64,000 nucleotides of DNA from Candidatus Dadabacteria bacterium (GCA_022564935.1 JADFKM010000002.1:5852-69851); one strand, 5' to 3'. Shown: positions 32,910 through 42,145, counted from the stretch's first letter. A program made the numbers and translations. Notes: a model not told the origin generated them from the letters alone.

Positions 32910-34097
32910 CTAATTACCTAAAGCAGCGTTAAAATCGGCTCTCTCCCTCCCGAACAATCCGAAAAGCGCAAATCCGAAAAGGCAAACCATCCCTGCAAGT
33001 ATATACATTAACATGTACCCCCAATACTCCGCCACATAACCGTAAGCGAAAGAGCCGAACATACCACCCACGCTGAATGACATGCTGCATATTGAAAAAG
33101 CCTTTCCCCTTTCCCCTTCCTCCGCAAGATCGATTACAAGGGCGTACACTGAAGGATATGCAAGACCGTGGCTGATGCCGAACAAGACCCCGAGGGGAAT
33201 AAACTCTATCGTTCTCGTTACCAACCCCAGCCCGATTATGCTGAGCGCAAATAAAAGCATCGAGGGAACGGCCGCCCTCTTCTTCCCGAACCTGTCGGGA
33301 ATCCACCCTCCAAATACCCTCACAGCAAGCACAGCGCAGGTGTAAGAGATAAAGAATACATCGAACCTGTCGAGACCGATATCGACGGAATAGACGGGAA
33401 GGAAATTGAGGGCAGGGATGAAACCCGAGCCGGAAATAAGCAGCGCGGCTGCGGCTATCCCCACACCGCGTCTTCCGAGCGTGCCGAGAATGGTTCCTTC
33501 AGTTCCCCCGAACTTGCTCAAACTGGGCTCGTTTACAAAAGCCGCGATAATGAAAGAGAGCAAGCCGAAGGCGAAAACAAAGAGGAAAAAGCCCTCAAAT
33601 CCCACCGCCTGAATCAACATATTACCCACAAATGGGGCAAGGGCGTAATTCACAATCGTAAAAGCGCCGAAAATACCAAGCGCCTGGCTCCTTTTCGAAG
33701 CGGGCGTAAGGTCTGCGGTAAGCACCCCGGCTGAAACGAAGCAAAGCGAGAACGCTGCGCCGTGGGCCACCCTGAGCAAGGGGAAAAATGGGTACAATTC
33801 TGTCATATATGCGAACGGAAGGGTGGTAAGCGCCATCACAAGTCCCCCAATGGCCAGGAACCAACGCCTGCCTACCCTGTCCACAAGCACCCCAACCGCA
33901 AGGGTCGAAAACAGGGTGCTGAGCCACATAATCCCAGTAATAAACCCAATATCGGACTCAGTTCCCCCAAGCTCTTTTATACGCAGGGGCAGAAGGAGAA
34001 AAGAATGGAAATTGAAAAAGAAGAAAAATACAGAAATGATTACGAGGACGAACGGGAGGTTTAATAGTGATTTAGGCGCTCGGGCGCTTTCAGTCAT
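32910..34097 (-). CDS. Major facilitator superfamily transporter
   Basis: A 395-residue protein with about twelve hydrophobic membrane segments. The loop 2-3 motif is VLVDRVGRRW (motif A, near residue 70) with a related GGWIPDRFGKKR in the second half, which is the two-fold MFS repeat. Such short, 12-helix transporters include drug and sugar effluxers, and the substrate cannot be read from sequence. ATG is preferred over a TTG one codon earlier. It is divergent from the small membrane-protein gene and stands alone. Confidence 0.85.
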   Translation of the reverse strand: MTESARAPKSLLNLPFVLVIISVFFFFFNFHSFLLLPLRIKELGGTESDIGFITGIMWLSTLFSTLAVGVLVDRVGRRWFLAIGGLVMALTTLPFAYMTELYPFFPLLRVAHGAAFSLCFVSAGVLTADLTPASKRSQALGIFGAFTIVNYALAPFVGNMLIQAVGFEGFFLFVFAFGLLSFIIAAFVNEPSLSKFGGTEGTILGTLGRRGVGIAAAALLISGSGFIPALNFLPVYSVDIGLDRFDVFFISYTCAVLAVRVFGGWIPDRFGKKRAAVPSMLLFALSIIGLGLVTRTIEFIPLGVLFGISHGLAYPSVYALVIDLAEEGERGKAFSICSMSFSVGGMFGSFAYGYVAEYWGYMLMYILAGMVCLFGFALFGLFGRERADFNAALGN

Positions 34098-34218
34098 CAA
34101 TCCTTGCTTTCTCCCCGGTCAAATCTTGGAAAATCGGAGATAAATATAACTCTCTAACATAGACATAAGTAAATCTCTTATCGGCCATAAAAGGGCTTAG
34201 TGTTTCCTCAAGCGCAGG

Positions 34219-34224
34219 TATAAT
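34219..34224 (+). promoter_or_regulatory. Candidate -10 element for the small membrane-protein gene
   Basis: A perfect TATAAT, 31 bases before the ATG, in the context GCAGGTATAAT shared with the purL upstream region. The hexamer 16-17 bases upstream is a poor -35. Confidence 0.3.
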
Positions 34225-34255
34225 CTTCAGCCTGCTTTTTCTCCGGTTTCACAGA

Positions 34256-34717
34256 ATGGGTCATGGTGCCAAATTTTTTCCTGTAAGGGGACACGATTTG
34301 ACCGACAGATTTAATTCACTTTTAAAAGAAAAACTTCTTGCCTACAGGAGCAACGTGCTGATAGACGCTTTGCTATTCATTATTACGCTTGGATTTTACA
34401 GCTTCATCTGGCAGCGAAGGAAAATCGGTTTTGTAAACACCCTGCGCACCGAAGAAGAATTTACCTGCTCGAAATGGATAAACCTCACATTACAAACCTG
34501 CGGGGTCTACCATTTTTACCACCAAATCACCATCGGCAGGACTATTCGACAAATCCTACGAATGCACGGAATAAACGGCACAGAAGAAAGCTCATCCGTC
34601 CTAGACTGGGTAATGTGTATAATTAGCGCCGGGCTGATTAACGATATAATTCACCAAAGAGACATAAATGTATTAGTTGAGAAACCCTCAAGGGAAATTG
34701 AGCCTAAACCCGACTAA
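34256..34717 (+). CDS. Small membrane protein, DUF4234-like
   Basis: A 153-residue protein of unknown function. A hydrophobic segment near residues 35-52 ends in TLGFYSFIWQRRK. A second related stretch (QTCGVYHFYHQITIG) and a third (VMCIISAGLINDII) follow. The repeated aromatic xLGxYxxxW pattern recalls DUF4234 membrane proteins; this is family memory, not a search result. There is no clear ribosome binding site. Its TAA overlaps the stop of the convergent pyrC gene. Confidence 0.6.
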   Translation: MGHGAKFFPVRGHDLTDRFNSLLKEKLLAYRSNVLIDALLFIITLGFYSFIWQRRKIGFVNTLRTEEEFTCSKWINLTLQTCGVYHFYHQITIGRTIRQILRMHGINGTEESSSVLDWVMCIISAGLINDIIHQRDINVLVEKPSREIEPKPD

Positions 34718-36000
34718 ACCGAATAGACCACTTCACCCCCCACAATCGTCCAAAGCACACGCCCGGTGAGCTCGGCGCCGTGGAAGGGGGTGTTCTTACC
34801 CTTGGATAAGAACGTAGCTCTGTCTACGGTAACGAGCTCGTGCTCATCGAATATTACCACATCGGCCGTGGCTCCGACTCTTATAGAGCCCTTAGGGATG
34901 CCCAAGACTTGGGCGGGCTTGACGGTGAACTTTTCTATCATCTCGGGCAACGTCAAAACCCCGTCTCTCACCAGTTGAAGAGATACCTGTAAGGCGGTTT
35001 CAAGTGCGGATATACCGAACGGCGCAAGGTCAAACTCCACCTTGATTTCATCTTCGGTGTGGGGGGAATGGCTGGTCGCAATCACATCGATAGTCCCGTC
35101 ACGCAAACCCTCCTTCAGCGCAACAACATCAGCCTCGGTTCTAAGAGGCGGACTTACCTTCGCCATAGTGTCATATCCGATGACCGCCTGCTCAGTGAGA
35201 CCGAAGTGATGGGGAGCGGCTTCAGCAGTTATATTGCACCCCCTTTGCTTTGCCTCCCTGATGAGTCTCACTGCCCCTTTTGTGGAAACGTGGGAGATAT
35301 GGAGCCTTGCTCCGGCGAGCTCGGCAAGGGAAATGTTCCGTGAAACCATAACCTCTTCTGAGGCCGAGGGCACCCCCTTGAGTCCCAGCATAGTCGAGAT
35401 ATATCCTTCGTTTGCCACGCCTCCAGTGGCCAAGTCCACATCCTGACAATCTGTAATTACGGGAATATCAAACGCCTTTGTATATTCCATAGCAAGGCGC
35501 ATTACGCGCGAGTCCATCACGGGGTATTGAGCATCCGTAACTCCGACGCAGCCGGCTTCTCTCATCTCCCCAATCTCAGCAATGTAGGCTCCCTCAAGGC
35601 CCTTGGTGATGGCGCCTATCGGCAGTACGTTCACTACGGCCTCTGTCCTTGCCTTGAAGAGTATGTATTCGGTAACCGAGGCGTTATCGTTTACCGGAAC
35701 GGTACTGGGCATGCACACAACGGTCGTGAAACCCCCGGCGGCCGCGGCCATGCTGCCGGTGCGCATAGTCTCTTTATGCTCGTACCCCGGCTCACCGAGG
35801 TTGGTGTGCATATCGATGAACCCAGGCGCCACAACTTTGCCAGCGGCATCGATGACCCGGGTCTCTGCGTCCTTTTCAATCGTTTTAGTCCTCTCGGGGT
35901 AGGAATGGATTATTCCGTCATCGATCAGGATATTCCCCCTGCGATTGACTCCCGAGGAAGGGTCGACTATATTGCCCCCTTTAATAAGAATCCTCATCAC
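34714..36000 (-). CDS. pyrC: Dihydroorotase homologue, probably inactive (PyrC'-type)
   Basis: A 428-residue type I dihydroorotase-fold protein that keeps the whole scaffold (GFTTVVCMPST, KVSPPLR, LAPFGISALE). Several catalytic residues are changed. The zinc motif DxHxH reads D63-M-H65-T-N67, the usual LREPG is LGEPG, the HxED site is D184-C-Q-D187, and the TDHAPH box is TSHSPH with S310 in place of the catalytic aspartate. H237 remains. Similar dead copies (PyrC' or PyrX) are structural partners of aspartate transcarbamoylase, and here the start overlaps the pyrB stop as ATGA. An active enzyme would have to be elsewhere. Confidence 0.85.
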   Translation of the reverse strand: MMRILIKGGNIVDPSSGVNRRGNILIDDGIIHSYPERTKTIEKDAETRVIDAAGKVVAPGFIDMHTNLGEPGYEHKETMRTGSMAAAAGGFTTVVCMPSTVPVNDNASVTEYILFKARTEAVVNVLPIGAITKGLEGAYIAEIGEMREAGCVGVTDAQYPVMDSRVMRLAMEYTKAFDIPVITDCQDVDLATGGVANEGYISTMLGLKGVPSASEEVMVSRNISLAELAGARLHISHVSTKGAVRLIREAKQRGCNITAEAAPHHFGLTEQAVIGYDTMAKVSPPLRTEADVVALKEGLRDGTIDVIATSHSPHTEDEIKVEFDLAPFGISALETALQVSLQLVRDGVLTLPEMIEKFTVKPAQVLGIPKGSIRVGATADVVIFDEHELVTVDRATFLSKGKNTPFHGAELTGRVLWTIVGGEVVYSV

Positions 36001-36929
36001 GACAGACTCCCGGTGGATACTACGTACAGCATGGCCATTCTTACGGCAATGCCGTTAGCGACCTGATCCAAAATAACCGATTGATTAGCATCCGCCACTT
36101 CACTAGAGAGCTCAACGCCTCTGTTGATAGGCCCGGGGTGCATTACCAGAACATCTCCGTCCGTCAGCTTTAACCTCTCTTGAGTAAGACCGTAAAACTT
36201 CGAATACTCCCTCAAGGAGGGGAACATCCCTCCCTCCTGACGCTCACGCTGGATCCTCAACATCATTACCACATCGACTCCATCTAGGGCCTCATCGAGG
36301 TTGTAAAACACCTTCACGCCAAAGTCCTCAACATACGACGGGATCATTGTGGGAGGCCCGGCCACCCTGACCTCCGCCCCAAGCTTCAAGAACCCCCAGA
36401 TATTCGAGCCCGCAACGCGGCTGTGCAAGATGTCCCCTACAATGAGTACCTTAAGTCCCCTTATATCTCCCTTTATTTCCCTGACGGTAAACAGGTCCAG
36501 AAGCGCCTGGCTTGGGTGCTCATGCGACCCGTCTCCAGCGTTAATAATGGATGAGTTCAGCTCCCTGGCCAGAACCCACGGCGCCCCGGACATAGAGTGC
36601 CTTATCACAATAACGCTCGCTCCCATGGCCACGAGGTTTCTCGAGGTGTCAAGAAGGGTCTCGCCTTTTACAATGCTGCTCTGGCTAAGAGAGAAATTAA
36701 GCACATCGGCGCTAAGCCTCTTCTCCGCAATCTCGAACGAAGAGCGCGTCCTTGTGCTCGGCTCGAAGAACAGGTTCACAACCGTGGCGCCCCTAAGCAC
36801 GGGAACCTTCTTCACGTCCCTTGTGGAAACCTCTTTCATCGACTCGGATGTGTCTAGAATATGGGTGATCTCTTCGGAAGACATATCTTTGAGTCCGAGA
36901 ATATGTGCCTTTTTAAACACGAGACTCAC
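35997..36929 (-). CDS. pyrB: Aspartate carbamoyltransferase catalytic subunit PyrB
   Basis: A 310-residue transcarbamoylase that makes carbamoyl-aspartate in pyrimidine synthesis. The carbamoyl-phosphate motif FEPSTRTRSSFE (near 55-66) and HPSQALLDLFT are intact, as is HPGPINRGVE near the C-terminus. No regulatory pyrI is adjacent. Overlaps at both ends (with pyrR upstream and pyrC downstream) couple the three genes. Confidence 0.95.
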   Translation of the reverse strand: MSLVFKKAHILGLKDMSSEEITHILDTSESMKEVSTRDVKKVPVLRGATVVNLFFEPSTRTRSSFEIAEKRLSADVLNFSLSQSSIVKGETLLDTSRNLVAMGASVIVIRHSMSGAPWVLARELNSSIINAGDGSHEHPSQALLDLFTVREIKGDIRGLKVLIVGDILHSRVAGSNIWGFLKLGAEVRVAGPPTMIPSYVEDFGVKVFYNLDEALDGVDVVMMLRIQRERQEGGMFPSLREYSKFYGLTQERLKLTDGDVLVMHPGPINRGVELSSEVADANQSVILDQVANGIAVRMAMLYVVSTGSLS

Positions 36930-37459
36930 TCTCCATGAACGATGACTTCATCCCTCCCATCAAGCTCCTCAAGCAGCACTTTTACGGTTTGGGCTGCAGA
37001 TGTGTCAACGGTCGCTCCCACGTAGTCGGCATGTATAGGCAGCTCTCTGAGACCCCTGTCTATGAGCACGGCAAGCTGAATGGAGTCCGGTCTTCCGTAG
37101 TCCATTATCGCCTCCATTGCAGCACGAGCCGTTCTGCCGGTATATAGGACGTCGTCAACGAGAACCACGGTTTTGTTATCCACGTTAAAAGGAATATTAG
37201 TTCTCTTAACCTCGGGCCACTGGGATTTTCTCCTCAGATCATCTCTGTACAGGGTGATGTCCACAACTCCTATCAGCGGTTTTTCTTTTGCCGTATGTTT
37301 TATACCGACGGCGATTCTTTCGGCTATGTGAACCCCCCTAGTCCTTACGCCTATAATTCTTAAGTCCTCAACCTGAGAGTTTCTGGCAACAATCTCACAC
37401 GCGATCCTCGTGACAGCTTCCTTTATGAGCTCAGGTCCCATGACGGTTTTTGTACACAT
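36926..37459 (-). CDS. pyrR: Bifunctional pyrimidine regulator/uracil phosphoribosyltransferase PyrR
   Basis: A 177-residue phosphoribosyltransferase-fold protein. The PRPP loop is VVLVDDVLYTGRTARAA, preceded by a GVRTRGVHIAERI helix typical of PyrR. In other bacteria it binds pyr mRNA and causes attenuation in response to UMP. Only 9 bases separate it from the gene upstream, and no attenuator was seen here, so regulation may act at another site or at translation. Its end overlaps pyrB. Confidence 0.92.
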   Translation of the reverse strand: MCTKTVMGPELIKEAVTRIACEIVARNSQVEDLRIIGVRTRGVHIAERIAVGIKHTAKEKPLIGVVDITLYRDDLRRKSQWPEVKRTNIPFNVDNKTVVLVDDVLYTGRTARAAMEAIMDYGRPDSIQLAVLIDRGLRELPIHADYVGATVDTSAAQTVKVLLEELDGRDEVIVHGE

Positions 37460-37468
37460 ACCTAAAAG

Positions 37469-37828
37469 CTACCTGCCTCTATCATAAACGCTCGATCGCT
37501 CCCCCTCGCATTCTTCCTGGAAGTAGAAGTCCTTTTGATACTTTCCGTAAAAATCTGCCGTATCGAAATATATGATCGTCCCATACACCTTAGAGCCGGA
37601 CACCCGAACGTAAATCTCCCTTTTCTCTCTGGGTACGTTAAGGGTATCGAGCCTGTCGTTCATTTCCGTTTGAACATAAGTTGCACCATATTTTTTGTAC
37701 AGATCAACCGCCCCTTTGCAGGTTCCGGGAAGAGCTATGTAGCCTTTATACATAATCGGCACCGTTTTAAGCCCCACTATTAACACGACTATCAATACAA
37801 GGATTCCTGCTGCTGTTTTAAAGCTCAA
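37469..37828 (-). CDS. Small single-pass membrane protein of unknown function downstream of lepB
   Basis: A 119-residue protein. It starts with TTG, preceded by a strong GGGAGG. One N-terminal membrane helix (about residues 5-24) is followed by KTVPIMYKGY and a soluble domain. Small proteins of this shape, sometimes grouped as DUF4845, often follow signal peptidase I genes; that likeness is suggestive only. It lies 43 bases after lepB and 9 before pyrR. Confidence 0.65.
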   Translation of the reverse strand: MSFKTAAGILVLIVVLIVGLKTVPIMYKGYIALPGTCKGAVDLYKKYGATYVQTEMNDRLDTLNVPREKREIYVRVSGSKVYGTIIYFDTADFYGKYQKDFYFQEECEGERSSVYDRGR

Positions 37829-37871
37829 CTTCTGCCTCCCTTATAAATTGATCTTACATAAAGCATAAACA

Positions 37872-38813
37872 CTATTGAACGATAGAGCCTATTCTTCCCC
37901 ACCTGATAATGTCATAAAAACTGTTGTGATTGGAATTTATGGACAAATGGATGATAAATGCTTTGCCGACAACATTGCTTAAGGGAGCAAAACCCCACCA
38001 GCGGCTGTCCCTGCTGTTATCCCTGTTATCACCAATTAAGAATATAGAACCCTCGGGAATTTTTGATACCGGGATCTTAGTTCCCTTCTGGGTTCTTTCC
38101 TTATCCTTATTGTATATCACAGTGTGCAGATTGCCGAAAAGGTTTTCACTGTACCGGTCTTTTATATCGTCCTGACCGGGCATAAGGGTATAATCACCTT
38201 CATAAGAGAGCGGAACCTCCACCCCGTTAATAACCAGGTTTCTACCCTTAATATCAATGCTGTCCCCAGGCAGCCCTACGACCCGCTTTATGTAATGTTG
38301 ATTTTTCTTCGAAGGGTCTCTTTCGGGGTTCGGGTATATAAACACAACAACATCTCCCCTCTTTATGTCACTAAGAGGGGGGATGATTAATGTGTCGGTA
38401 AAGGGAATTTTCACACCGTAGATAAACTTATTAACCAGAAGATGGTCACCTATCAGAAGCGTAGGAATCATTGAACCCGAAGGTATCTTGAACGGCTGAA
38501 ATATAAATGCTCTTATAAACAGGGCAAGGAGAACAGCCATGAGAAGAGACTCTATATTTTGGCGGATTTTAGATTTCTTGAATTTCAGAAGGTGTTTATC
38601 AACGGCTTCTTTCAGGTCGTTAACCCTTCCCCCCAGCTCTTCATAGTCGCTATCCTCAAGAGCCCTTTGGGTTTCTCGTATCATTAACTCAACACGGCCG
38701 GCCGCCGCGGAATCAACTTTAGAAGAGTGATCCTTGAGCAGCTTTTTAGCCTCTTTAAGCGCAGAGCTGGCTTTGGTATTTAGATTTTTTTGTTCCGAAC
38801 CGGGGATTTCCAT
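37872..38813 (-). CDS. lepB: Signal peptidase I with N-terminal helical extension
   Basis: A 313-residue leader peptidase that cuts signal peptides of exported proteins. The catalytic S114 is in PSGSMIPTL and the general base K176 in KRVVGLPGD. The box GDNRDNSRDSR is also intact. One membrane helix (about 87-104) precedes the catalytic domain. Residues 1-80 are an unusual soluble, charged, helical extension rich in Lys/Glu/Ala, somewhat like the C-terminal lid of DnaK. A strong promoter ends 12 bases before the ATG, and no ribosome binding site is visible. Confidence 0.93.
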   Translation of the reverse strand: MEIPGSEQKNLNTKASSALKEAKKLLKDHSSKVDSAAAGRVELMIRETQRALEDSDYEELGGRVNDLKEAVDKHLLKFKKSKIRQNIESLLMAVLLALFIRAFIFQPFKIPSGSMIPTLLIGDHLLVNKFIYGVKIPFTDTLIIPPLSDIKRGDVVVFIYPNPERDPSKKNQHYIKRVVGLPGDSIDIKGRNLVINGVEVPLSYEGDYTLMPGQDDIKDRYSENLFGNLHTVIYNKDKERTQKGTKIPVSKIPEGSIFLIGDNRDNSRDSRWWGFAPLSNVVGKAFIIHLSINSNHNSFYDIIRWGRIGSIVQ

Positions 38814-38825
38814 CGCAGAGTCTTG

Positions 38826-38854
38826 ATTATATATCGGTATAAGGGTTCTTGCAA
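38826..38854 (-). promoter_or_regulatory. Strong predicted lepB promoter
   Basis: On the minus strand, TTGCAA, a 17-base spacer and a perfect TATAAT. The -10 ends 12 bases before the lepB ATG, so the leader is about five or six bases. It lies in the 159-base spacer after relA. Confidence 0.7.
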
Positions 38855-38972
38855 CATCAGCTCTTACCGACTGTATTTAATATAGTTGCCCGATGTAATC
38901 CATACATTCAATCAAAAAGTAAACGGTTTTGGTTAAGTTCATTGCCCTTAGGCGTATTATTAGGTCTCATTC

Positions 38973-41129
38973 CTAGGCCTCTGTGACACGTTCAACCAAC
39001 AACACGCCTTTTACTCTTCTGATCGAGCTCATAATCCCTTCAAGCTGCTTGAGGTCGGACACGGTAACATCGAAGGTCCCTAGGGCCATGTCGTCGGCCG
39101 TCGTGTGAATTTCGGCCATCGAAATGTTTACCTCAGATGTTGCGATCGAATTCGATATGCTGGAAAGCATGCCGGGCCGGTCTGAGCATGTTACGACTAT
39201 CCTGGCAATCCACTTTGTTTTAGCGGTCGCATCCCACTCTATTTCTATCTTCCTCTGCGGGTCGACATTGAGTATTTCAGGACAATTGTGCCTGTGTATT
39301 GTGATACCCCTTCCGCGAGTGATATACCCCTCAATAGGCTCCCCGGGCAGCGGAGAGCAACAATTGCCCAACCTCACGAGGATGTTGTCGTATCCTTTTA
39401 CAATCACTCCCCCTTGGGTTTCGCTCACCAATGATTTGACTATTCTCTTTATTCTAGATTCTTTTTCAGGCTCTTTTTCCTGCTCCTCTTTGGGCAGTAC
39501 CGACCTTATCAGCTCATTAACGGTGATGCTTCCAAATGCAACGGCCACATATAACTCTTCGGCATCCTTTACGGACAGGTTTGAGATATGAGAATCCAGC
39601 TCGCCGCTCTTCAACATGGATTGAAAATCAAGGCCTTTCTGCTTGAATTTTCTCTCTACTATGGATTTTCCCATAACCTTCGCCTGTTTTCTCTCCTCAG
39701 TCCTCAGCCAGGAGCGTATTCTGGTTTTTGCGCGTGAAGATACTACGAACTTCAACCAGTCACGACTCGGCACCCTGTCCCTCGAAGTCGTTATCTCCAC
39801 TTTGTCTCCGCTTCTAAGATTATAATCAAGCGGCACTATCTTACCGTTAACAACCGCCCTCGAGCAGCGGTTTCCAACCTCGGTATGAATGGCGTAGGCA
39901 AAATCCACGGGGGTTGACCCGGAGACCAGCTCCTTAAGGTCGCCCTTCGGGGTGAAAACGTAGACCATATTACTCGGCAATAGGTCTCCCTTTATCGCCT
40001 CGAGGAACTCGGAGGGGTCCTTAATGTCCTTCCACTCAAGCAGCTTTCTCAAATTTGCGTATATCTTGTAGCTCTCACCCTCTTCTACTTCCCCTTCCTT
40101 ATACTTCCAATGGGCGGCTATACCGTACTCGGCTATCTCGTGCATCCTGTCGGTCCTTATCTGAACTTCCATCCTTTCCCCGAAGGGACCCATCACACAT
40201 GTATGAAGCGACTGGTAGCCGTTGCTCTTCGGTAGTGCTATGTAGTCTTTAAACCTTCCAGGCACGGGTTTCCAGGTCGAATGTACGGCGCCGAGGGTCT
40301 GGTAGCACTTCTTTGTGTCGTCTGTGATGATTCTAAAGGCGATTACGTCATGCAGCTGATCGAGTTCGATATCAAGGGCCTTCATTTTGTTGTAGATTCC
40401 ATATAAGTGCTTAAATCTACCCGTAATCTCGGCAGTTATACCAAATTCATCAAGTTTTCCTTTAAGTATTTCAGAAACTTCCTTCACATACTTTTCCCAC
40501 TCTCCCCTCTTCGAGGCCACAATCTCGGAAAGCTGAAGATACTCCTGGGGTTGGTTAAACCTGAATGCCAAATCTTCGAGCTCAGTCCTTATCCAGTATA
40601 TTCCCAACCTGTGAGCCAAAGGGGCATATATATCCAGAGTCTCCCTCGCAATCCTCTTGCGTTTTTCCTCATGCAGAGGCTCCAGTGTGCGCATATTGTG
40701 CAGCCTGTCGGCAAGCTTGATAAGCACAACCCTGATGTCCTTGGCGGTGGCAAGGATAAGTTTCCTGAAGCTTTCGGCCTGCTTGGCAATTTTTGAGCTA
40801 ACGGGAAGCTTGCTTATCTTGGTAACGCCATCCACGAGAGATGCGACTTCAGAGCCAAAGAGAGAGTCAATGTCCTCAAGGGTCGTCAACGTGTCCTCGA
40901 CGGTGTCGTGAAGCAGGGCGGTAATTATAGTAGGTACACCCAATCGCATTTCAGCCAGAATACCGGCTACCTCGAGCGGGTGGCTCAGGTAAGGCTCCCC
41001 CGAGCTGCGCTTTTGACCGGCGTGCACCTTTGCGCTGTATACATAAGCCTTTTTAAGCTCCTCTATATCTTCATCCTGAAGAGGGAGATAGGTGCTTAGC
41101 TTTTCAACTACATCATTTAAACGTAACAT
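38973..41129 (-). CDS. RelA/SpoT family (p)ppGpp synthetase/hydrolase
   Basis: A 718-residue long-form Rel protein. The N-terminal HD hydrolase domain is intact (H in YLSHPLEVA and HD in LLHDTVEDT near residue 75). The synthetase domain has GRFKDYIALPKSNGYQSLHT. A TGS domain (VYVFTPKGDLKEL) and a C-terminal ACT domain (RIVVTCSDRPGML) follow. It is therefore probably bifunctional, both making and degrading the stringent alarmone. It follows gmk by 38 bases; rpoZ, often found between them, is absent. Confidence 0.93.
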   Translation of the reverse strand: MLRLNDVVEKLSTYLPLQDEDIEELKKAYVYSAKVHAGQKRSSGEPYLSHPLEVAGILAEMRLGVPTIITALLHDTVEDTLTTLEDIDSLFGSEVASLVDGVTKISKLPVSSKIAKQAESFRKLILATAKDIRVVLIKLADRLHNMRTLEPLHEEKRKRIARETLDIYAPLAHRLGIYWIRTELEDLAFRFNQPQEYLQLSEIVASKRGEWEKYVKEVSEILKGKLDEFGITAEITGRFKHLYGIYNKMKALDIELDQLHDVIAFRIITDDTKKCYQTLGAVHSTWKPVPGRFKDYIALPKSNGYQSLHTCVMGPFGERMEVQIRTDRMHEIAEYGIAAHWKYKEGEVEEGESYKIYANLRKLLEWKDIKDPSEFLEAIKGDLLPSNMVYVFTPKGDLKELVSGSTPVDFAYAIHTEVGNRCSRAVVNGKIVPLDYNLRSGDKVEITTSRDRVPSRDWLKFVVSSRAKTRIRSWLRTEERKQAKVMGKSIVERKFKQKGLDFQSMLKSGELDSHISNLSVKDAEELYVAVAFGSITVNELIRSVLPKEEQEKEPEKESRIKRIVKSLVSETQGGVIVKGYDNILVRLGNCCSPLPGEPIEGYITRGRGITIHRHNCPEILNVDPQRKIEIEWDATAKTKWIARIVVTCSDRPGMLSSISNSIATSEVNISMAEIHTTADDMALGTFDVTVSDLKQLEGIMSSIRRVKGVLLVERVTEA

Positions 41130-41167
41130 GTGTTAACAGATCAAAGCCTGCTCGGATATTCAAATCT

Positions 41168-41734
41168 CTACCTTTTTTTCCTCTCAGCTATAACTATCCC
41201 CTCCAAGGCCTCGACTGCCTCGTCCAAGTCGTCATTAACAATAATATAATCATAGCTTTCTCTATTTTCCATCTCTTCATTAAACCTCTTAAGTCTAACG
41301 TCAAGCCTGTCGTCCTTTCCGGCTTTCCTCCTCCGAAGCCTTTCGGTCTGTGTGTTTAACGAAGGAGGGGCTATAAAGATATAAACCCCCTTTCCGTATC
41401 GTTTCTTGATGCTTCCCACGCCCTGCTCATCGACCTCAAGTATAAGATCCGAGCCATGTTTAAGGAATATCTCGATCTCGCTTAATGGAGTTCCGTAAAG
41501 ATTTCCGTATACATTCGCCCATTCGGCAAACTCCCCGTTGGCGATCATTTCCTCAAAGTGGCGCTCATTGATGAATTTGTAGTCCACTCCATCCCTTTCT
41601 CCGGGTCTGGGCTTGCGGGTCGTGTACGAAATAGAATATCTAAGACCCCGCACCCCGCTAAGGAGTTGTTTCACGAGCGTCGTCTTGCCGCTCCCGGACG
41701 GGCCGGATATAACAAAAAGTATGCCCTCTTGCAT
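41168..41734 (-). CDS. gmk: Guanylate kinase
   Basis: A 188-residue kinase that converts GMP to GDP. The P-loop is GPSGSGKTT (11-19) and the GMP-binding TTRKPRPGERDGVDY segment follows. It feeds GTP metabolism next to the (p)ppGpp enzyme encoded just downstream. No strong ribosome binding site or promoter was seen ahead of it. Confidence 0.95.
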   Translation of the reverse strand: MQEGILFVISGPSGSGKTTLVKQLLSGVRGLRYSISYTTRKPRPGERDGVDYKFINERHFEEMIANGEFAEWANVYGNLYGTPLSEIEIFLKHGSDLILEVDEQGVGSIKKRYGKGVYIFIAPPSLNTQTERLRRRKAGKDDRLDVRLKRFNEEMENRESYDYIIVNDDLDEAVEALEGIVIAERKKR

Positions 41735-42145
41735 ATATGACGATTCTCAGCCGCCTAAACCCTTTACGTTAGGATAATCTCGCGGCTTTTCCAACGATTT
41801 CAGATAATTAATTTACAATTATCACACAATTTGGCAAGTATATGCGCGTACTATCAGAGAGAAACAAATCAGCTCTTAATTTCGGAATCCGCCTGAAAAA
41901 GGGGATATCTGGGATGGGGATGGTACTCGTCATTAGGCAAATGTTTAGTGATATGGAAGTGGAGCGCATCATAACTACGGCGATATACAAAAATCCCTGG
42001 GCATATTCATTAAACCCGAAAGCCTTTTGTCTTAAATAAGTAGAATCGTCCATCGGAGCCCTTCATAAAAACAGGCTTTTACCTCTAAAAATATAGCAAC
42101 AGCACTCATATCATCTCAAGACAATGAGCCAGGATAGTGCATAAG
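41735..42145. other. Intergenic region between gmk and the mannose-1-phosphate guanylyltransferase
   Basis: A 411-base AT-rich gap. It should hold the gmk promoter; a TTGCCA with a 16-base gap to TAAATT on the minus strand is a weak candidate. A 65-codon plus-strand frame at 41842-42039 has no ribosome binding site and no recognisable features, and I do not call it. No clear terminator follows the downstream gene. Confidence 0.4.

Noticed and set aside
41842-42039. 65-codon plus-strand open frame between gmk and manC
   Set aside because: No ribosome binding site, no recognisable domain and ordinary AT-rich intergenic composition.
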